Shown piece by piece: positions 59,258-64,000 of a DNA stretch of 64,000 nucleotides. The notes beneath the pieces were generated by a model. That model was not told the origin of the DNA, ran no database searches, and saw only the letters and a program-made list of their open reading frames with translations. Source of the DNA: an uncultured Alphaproteobacteria bacterium (lineage in GTDB: Bacteria > Pseudomonadota > Alphaproteobacteria > HIMB59 > GCA-002718135); assembly GCA_902615845.1 (NCBI GenBank), contig CACMQS010000007.1:1-64000 (forward strand), in the 5' to 3' direction. The position numbers and the translations under genes are program-made. Every line of letters starts with the position of its first letter. Position 1 is the first letter of the stretch.

Positions 59258-59990
59258 TAGTTTTTGGGACAAAAAACTTAGCTATATAAATAAAAGGGGT
59301 GTCAAGTAGAGCTATAAATATTCTAAGAAGATAAGTGCCTAAAATATAAATCATAATGACATTATACACACTTACTGGTTCAGGATTTAATAAGATCCAA
59401 GCAAATATACTAAAAACAGTGTTATCAACTAAAGAAGAGATAATTGTAGATAAATTGTTTCTTAACCAAAGAGACTTACCTGATAAAACTTGTTTCAAAT
59501 AGTTAAAGAACCAAACATCAAAATATTGGCTTATTAAATACGCTATCATACTAGCTATGAAAAATCTTGTCATTGGAGTAAATACATTTGACAAACTTTC
59601 TTGTACCCAATCAGCATCCGATGGTTGAAAACCAATAGTAATTACCATTAATAAAGTCATAAATAAGAATGCGCTGAAACCAATTAAAATATTCATTCTA
59701 GCTTTTTCCTTGCCATAATATTCAGATAAAATATCAGTACATAAAAATGTGGAGGCAAAAAGTATAGTTCCTAAAGCTACCGGTTCTGGTGAATAAAAAA
59801 AATCGACTGTTTTTAAAACTTGAATATTTCCTGCAATTACAGCTAGTGCAGAATAGATAAAAATTCCTATATATCCAAATATCCTTAAGAAAATAAGAAT
59901 AGAAAAAAAACAGAAAAGAAGCATTATGAACCACATTAGTTCAGTACTAAGTGAATTAAGTATTGTTGTTAATTCAAAGAAAAAACCCAT
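59250..59990 (-). CDS. yhhQ: Queuosine precursor transporter (YhhQ/VUT family)
   Basis: A 246-residue inner-membrane protein with about six helices. The family signature GTILFASTFLCTDILSEYYG lies near 74-93, followed by AYLISQYFDVWFF and RNNLSTIISSLVDNTVFS, which are typical of VUT proteins. It imports preQ0, preQ1 or queuine. Overlap with tgt makes salvage of a queuosine precursor the likely joint role. Confidence 0.93.
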   Translation of the reverse strand: MGFFFELTTILNSLSTELMWFIMLLFCFFSILIFLRIFGYIGIFIYSALAVIAGNIQVLKTVDFFYSPEPVALGTILFASTFLCTDILSEYYGKEKARMNILIGFSAFLFMTLLMVITIGFQPSDADWVQESLSNVFTPMTRFFIASMIAYLISQYFDVWFFNYLKQVLSGKSLWLRNNLSTIISSLVDNTVFSIFAWILLNPEPVSVYNVIMIYILGTYLLRIFIALLDTPFIYIAKFFVPKTND

Positions 59991-59999
59991 TACAAAAAT

Positions 60000-60281
60000 T
60001 TAATTAGATTTTGATAGAATAGTTTTTTTTAATTTTTTAGCCTTTAAGGGCAATTTAGAGTTTGGTGTATTGATGAGGAATTCATCTAATCCACCTTTTT
60101 TTTCTACTGTACGTATAGTACTAACTGCGACTTTAAGTTGAAATTTTTGTCCTAATACTTCACTAACAAAAGTAATGTTCTGAAGGTTTGGTTTAAAACG
60201 TCTTTTTGTTCTATTTTTGGCATGACTAACGTTGTTACCAGTTTGAAAAGATTTTCCAGTTAATTCGCATCTCATTGACAT
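60000..60281 (-). CDS. rpmB: 50S ribosomal protein L28
   Basis: A 93-residue ribosomal protein. The N-terminus RCELTGKSFQTGNNVSHA and TKRRFKPNLQ are the L28 signature, with the extended C-terminus typical of alphaproteobacteria. Either the first or third Met could be the start; the ATG at 60281 is kept. It stands alone on the minus strand, nine bases before the yhhQ start. Confidence 0.96.
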   Translation of the reverse strand: MSMRCELTGKSFQTGNNVSHAKNRTKRRFKPNLQNITFVSEVLGQKFQLKVAVSTIRTVEKKGGLDEFLINTPNSKLPLKAKKLKKTILSKSN

Positions 60282-60324
60282 AATGAGTTTGCATGTAAAT
60301 ATAAATATTACTTTGTCAAGTATT

Positions 60325-61161
60325 CTAAATACTAAATTTATCTATAATATAAGTTGGGGTTATTTGATGATTTTTAATTAAATTATTTATTTGATTTAAA
60401 TCTTTATGAATACCAGATTTTACTAAAACACTATCTATTTCAAAATTATTTGCACCTTGAATGTCATGAAACAATGAGTCTCCAATAGCTACTGTTCTTT
60501 TTTTTTCTAAATTAATTTGACTAGTGGTTGCAGTGTATATGCTTACATCAGGTTTACCTTTTATAATAACATTTCCACCCATTTTTTTATATATTTCACC
60601 AATGGCACCCATACAGAAAATATTATTGTTAGTATTACTTTCAACTGTTTCAAAGTCAGGATTTGCACAATACATTGTTATTTTTTTATTGTAAGCTGCT
60701 TCTAGTAATGGAATGTAGTCTATTGGTTGTAACTGTACAAAAGGAGTACAAGCTAAAATTAAATCTGCTTCTTCTACTTTTTCTACAAAATTAAAATTTA
60801 AACCATCTCTAAAATTTAGACCATCCTCTTTTTCTTCATCATAAATATGAAAACAATTTTTTTTATTTTTATAATCTAAAAATTCTTTTTTAAGTAATTG
60901 CCAAATCATTTCTCCACTTGTCACTATATTTATAAAAGAATTTTTTTTAAAACCAAGTTTTGGCAATCTATCTATGGATGATTTTGATCTTTTTGAAGAA
61001 TTTGAAATTATAAACAAATTTTTATTATTACTATTAAGTATATTAATGGAATTAACAGCATGCTCATATCCAAATGTTCCATCATGCATTACACCCCATT
61101 GATCAATTATAAAATTATCATAATCATTAATAATTTCTTCAATCGATTTTATTTTTTTCAT
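60325..61161 (-). CDS. HAD-superfamily class IIA hydrolase (TIGR01459-like)
   Basis: A 278-residue cytosolic phosphatase-like protein. HAD motif 1 is IIDQWGVMHDG near 17-27, motif 2 the Ser in FIISNSSKRS, and motif 3 with motif 4 the segments KGKPDVSIY and VAIGDSLFHDIQGA. The IIA cap lies between motifs 2 and 3. Substrate unknown; relatives act on sugar or nucleotide phosphates. It lies two bases after pyrD on the same strand. Confidence 0.9.
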   Translation of the reverse strand: MKKIKSIEEIINDYDNFIIDQWGVMHDGTFGYEHAVNSINILNSNNKNLFIISNSSKRSKSSIDRLPKLGFKKNSFINIVTSGEMIWQLLKKEFLDYKNKKNCFHIYDEEKEDGLNFRDGLNFNFVEKVEEADLILACTPFVQLQPIDYIPLLEAAYNKKITMYCANPDFETVESNTNNNIFCMGAIGEIYKKMGGNVIIKGKPDVSIYTATTSQINLEKKRTVAIGDSLFHDIQGANNFEIDSVLVKSGIHKDLNQINNLIKNHQITPTYIIDKFSI

Positions 61162-61163
61162 TA

Positions 61164-62219
61164 CTATACAGATTTACCAATAACTTGAGTAAGATTTTTA
61201 TATCCATCAGTTTTAATTAGATCAATCAAATCACTTTTCATACTATTGATTAAATTTGGGCCTGAATAAACCAAAGCAGTATATAGCTGAACTAAGGAAG
61301 CACCAGATTTAATTTTTTCATAACAGTCTCTTCCGCTTGATATACCGCCCACACCTATTAATGGTATTTGACCATTTGTTAATTCATACATTTTTTTCAA
61401 AATAATATTTGAGTTATCATATAATGGTCTACCACTTAAACCTCCTTTTTTCCCTTTATTCATTGAAATTAAATTGGTCTCTCTTTTGATAGTGCTATTT
61501 GTAAGTATTAAACCATCAATATTATTAGCCAAAGAAATTAATGCTATATCTCTAAGTTGATCTTCATTTAAATCAGGTGAAATTTTAATTAATATTGGCT
61601 TGGTATTAATATTTTTTATTTCATCTCTTTTGTCTATAATTTTTTTAATTAATTTTTCTATATTTCCTCTTAATTGTAAATCTCTCAACCCTTCAGTATT
61701 TGGTGATGATATGTTTATAGTTATATAGCTTGCTAAATCACCTAACTCTTCTAAACCAATTAGATAATCATCAATAGCTTCAATTGAATTTTTATTTTTT
61801 CCAATATTAACTCCTATAATTTTATTATTTAAGTATGATTTTTTATGTTTAATTAAATTTTTTTTTACTTTTTTAATACCCTTATTATTAAAACCTAAAC
61901 TATTAATGATAGCTTTATCTTCACTTAATCTAAATACTCTGGGTTTAGAATTGCCACTTTGAGGTTGTGGAGTAATTGTACCGACTTCAAGGAATCCAAA
62001 ACCAAATGAAAACATGGCATGTATCACTTCAGCATTTTTATCAAAACCGGCAGCGAGGCCTATAGGATTTGTAAAATCTAAACCCATTAGATGTTGAGAA
62101 AGAATAGGATCCTCAATATTTTTTTGTCTAACTTTAAAATATTTCAAAAAATTAATTGTAATAGCATGAGATAACTCGGGAGGTAATAATCTTAATATTT
62201 TTAATGAACTATTGTACAA
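61164..62219 (-). CDS. pyrD: Dihydroorotate dehydrogenase (quinone), class 2
   Basis: Fourth step of pyrimidine synthesis, linked to the quinone pool. The 351-residue protein has the amphipathic N-terminal helix of class 2 enzymes (SLKILRLLPPELSHAI), LGAAGFDKNAEV-type wording as LAAGFDKNAE, NISSPNTEGLRDLQ with the catalytic Ser, and GVGGISSGRDCYEKI near the C-terminus. It lies four bases after lysS on the same strand. Confidence 0.97.
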   Translation of the reverse strand: MYNSSLKILRLLPPELSHAITINFLKYFKVRQKNIEDPILSQHLMGLDFTNPIGLAAGFDKNAEVIHAMFSFGFGFLEVGTITPQPQSGNSKPRVFRLSEDKAIINSLGFNNKGIKKVKKNLIKHKKSYLNNKIIGVNIGKNKNSIEAIDDYLIGLEELGDLASYITINISSPNTEGLRDLQLRGNIEKLIKKIIDKRDEIKNINTKPILIKISPDLNEDQLRDIALISLANNIDGLILTNSTIKRETNLISMNKGKKGGLSGRPLYDNSNIILKKMYELTNGQIPLIGVGGISSGRDCYEKIKSGASLVQLYTALVYSGPNLINSMKSDLIDLIKTDGYKNLTQVIGKSV

Positions 62220-62223
62220 TAAA

Positions 62224-63807
62224 TTAATTATCTATTAATTTTTTTAGATAATCAATAGTTTCTCTTATACCAAATAATTTAAAAAATGATCCTAGTCTAG
62301 GACCTTGCTCCTGACCAAGCATAACTTGATATACTAGTTTAAAAAAATCTTTTAAGTTTTCAAATTGGTGCTTTTTTCCTACTTCGTATAATAATGTTTG
62401 AATATCTTCAGATGAGCTGTGCTCAGTAATATCATTTTCTAAAACATTAAGAATATCAATAAATACTTCTTTATTACTACTATTAATCTCTGAATATTTC
62501 TTTTTAGGTAAAATAAAATCTTCATAGTAGTTTAGTGCAAAGTCTATGAGGCGATCAAATTCAGGATTGTTATCTGCGTTAATTTGATCATCATATTTAT
62601 TAATAAAAGACCATATTACTTTTTTATCATTAGAATTAGAAACATTTACTAGGTTAGTAAGGGTATTGAAATTTATTTCTGATTTAAATTCTTTAGGTTT
62701 TCCTGAATGAATATGCCAAATTGGATTATCATACTGTTTATTTTTATCTAATTTAGAGTATGCATTATAATGAGAAAGATAATCATCTACAGTTTTAGGA
62801 ATTACATCAAAGTGAAGTTTTTTTGCTGATTTTGGTTTTTGGAACATATAGAGTGCAAGACTTTCAGGAGAGGCATAACGCAGCCACTCATCCACACTAA
62901 TACCATTTCCAACTGATTTAGAGATTTTTTCACCTTTTTCATCCAAAAACATTTCATAAATTAGATTAGTTGGTGGTTTTTTATTTAATGCTCTACAAAT
63001 CTTGGATCCTAAATCAACACTTTCTGTAAGATCTTTACCGCACATTTCGTAGTCAACATCAAACGACATCCATCTCATTGCCCAATCAACTTTCCATTGT
63101 AACTTACATTTTCCATTAATTACCTCTGTTTCAACTAACTTGTCTAAAGATGGATCTTTGTAAATAATTGTTTTTGAATCCATTTTATATTCTTCAATTT
63201 TTACTTGAAGTACTTCTCCTGAATTTTCACTTATCGGCAAAAACGGACTATAAGTTTCTTTTCTTTCTGCCCTTAGGGTAGGTAAAATAATATCTAATAT
63301 TTTTGTATAGTTTTCAAATATACTTAATATTGTTTCATTAAAATCTCCACTTTGATATTTCTCTGTTGAGCTAACAAACTCGTAGTCGAAATTAAATTCA
63401 TCTAAAAAACTTCTAAGTTTTGCATTATTATGATGTCCGAAACTTTCAAATTTACCAAATGGATCTGGTATAGAAGTAAGTGGCTTACCTATAAATTTTT
63501 CTAACATTTCTTTATTTGGAACATTTTCAGGAACTTTTCTTAATCCATCCATATCATCAGAAAATGTGATTAGTTTTGTTGGGCAATCAATTATAGAGCT
63601 AAATGCATTTTTTACCATTGATGTTCTTACAACTTCACCAAAAGTTCCAATATGAGGTAAACCTGAGGGGCCATAACCAGTTTCTAGTAATACATATCCC
63701 TTAGATGGAATTTTAAAGCTTAGTAAACCACCATTTTTTTTTATGATTTGTAATGCTTCTTTAAAAGGCCAAGCTTTTAAGGATTGTGCTAATTCTTGAT
63801 CAATCAT
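62224..63807 (-). CDS. lysS: Lysyl-tRNA synthetase, class I
   Basis: A class I enzyme of 527 residues. The HIGH motif appears as HIGT at 52-55 and the KMSKS motif as KISKSVG near 290, with the class I LysRS wording PSGLPHIGTFGEVVRTSMV, SDDMDGLRKVP and a C-terminal helical anticodon-binding region. Class I LysRS replaces the class II form in many alphaproteobacteria and archaea. Its start overlaps the end of the MarR-type gene by eight bases. Confidence 0.96.
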   Translation of the reverse strand: MIDQELAQSLKAWPFKEALQIIKKNGGLLSFKIPSKGYVLLETGYGPSGLPHIGTFGEVVRTSMVKNAFSSIIDCPTKLITFSDDMDGLRKVPENVPNKEMLEKFIGKPLTSIPDPFGKFESFGHHNNAKLRSFLDEFNFDYEFVSSTEKYQSGDFNETILSIFENYTKILDIILPTLRAERKETYSPFLPISENSGEVLQVKIEEYKMDSKTIIYKDPSLDKLVETEVINGKCKLQWKVDWAMRWMSFDVDYEMCGKDLTESVDLGSKICRALNKKPPTNLIYEMFLDEKGEKISKSVGNGISVDEWLRYASPESLALYMFQKPKSAKKLHFDVIPKTVDDYLSHYNAYSKLDKNKQYDNPIWHIHSGKPKEFKSEINFNTLTNLVNVSNSNDKKVIWSFINKYDDQINADNNPEFDRLIDFALNYYEDFILPKKKYSEINSSNKEVFIDILNVLENDITEHSSSEDIQTLLYEVGKKHQFENLKDFFKLVYQVMLGQEQGPRLGSFFKLFGIRETIDYLKKLIDN

Positions 63808-64000
63808 TTAATTTTGCTCTAATTCTAATTTTTTTACCCAATAACAACTTTAATGAATTTGTGAAATTAAAAATTTCAGATCCTAATTTATTAAATAATT
63901 CATTTTCTAAATCTACAATATGATCAATAATATTATTAATTAAATCATTCCCTGCTGCAGTTAGAATTAAACTATCAGATCTTTTATCTTGTGGTTGTTG
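63800..64000 (-). CDS. MarR-like transcriptional regulator, C-terminal fragment
   Basis: The last 66 codons of a gene that begins beyond the window. The segment DKRSDSLILTAAGNDLI fits the wing of a MarR winged-helix domain (basic D-x-R then LTxxG), and the helices after it would form the dimer interface. The tail is Lys and Arg rich. It overlaps the lysS start by eight bases, so the two are probably cotranscribed. The family call rests on the wing only. Confidence 0.6.
   Translation of the reverse strand, partial: QQPQDKRSDSLILTAAGNDLINNIIDHIVDLENELFNKLGSEIFNFTNSLKLLLGKKIRIRAKLND

Overview
The window is AT-rich, densely packed bacterial DNA of alphaproteobacterial type. The evidence is the conserved core clusters (rodZ-ispG-hisS-prfA-prmC-DUF4167, aroK-aroB-CorC, J-domain protein-cobS-cobT), a class I lysyl-tRNA synthetase, DUF1178 and DUF2177 proteins, an alphaproteobacterial-type L36 and very short or overlapping gene junctions. 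Low GC, tiny spacers and Lys/Asn/Ile-rich proteins fit a streamlined marine lineage of the SAR11, HIMB59/AEGEAN-169 kind. That placement is inference; no rRNA gene is present to settle it.

Region 1 (1-16.2 kb) is accessory and metabolic. It holds the start of a sugar-type ABC binding protein, two paralogous PhyH-family oxygenases in opposite orientation around a class II aldolase, an MFS transporter and a CAT-anticodon tRNA. Next comes a five-gene minus-strand operon: a family 5 binding protein, two permeases, a fused double ATPase, and a flavin-dependent (tryptophan) halogenase-family enzyme coupled to the ATPase. A GH4 glycosidase lies upstream on the same strand. Divergent from it is a plus-strand operon of a canonical PhyH oxygenase, a second GH4 enzyme and a PanB-like protein that has lost the PanB metal ligands. 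The two HxG PhyH proteins, the transporter-coupled halogenase homologue and the PhyH-GH4-PanB-like operon are the best candidates for undescribed biology. A reasonable reading is import and oxidative processing of one or more complex, perhaps glycosylated or peptidic, marine compounds.

Region 2 (16.2-33.2 kb) is mostly core: an RNase Z-like hydrolase, rpoD, dnaG, yqeY, carA-carB, greA, an ELM1-family protein, a small 2OG oxygenase, trxB, a short rpmJ, a gamma-glutamyltransferase-family protein, guaC, ispA, a DUF2177 protein and tRNA-Val(GAC).

Region 3 (33.4-64 kb) is core housekeeping. It holds a GNAT, flavin reductase and M23 peptidase operon, then translation termination, isoprenoid and lysine/aspartate genes. 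These are followed by ubiG, argJ, secA, accA with two coupled envelope-protein genes, shikimate genes, CorC, bolA, a J-domain protein with cobST, tgt with the queuosine-precursor transporter, rpmB, a HAD hydrolase, pyrD, class I lysS and the tail of a MarR-type regulator. No CRISPR array, insertion sequence, phage gene or rRNA operon was seen, and no gene-free stretch exceeds 300 bases. The longest is about 220 bases at 33253-33472, AT-rich, holding only a probable tRNA promoter and the ribosome binding site of the next gene.
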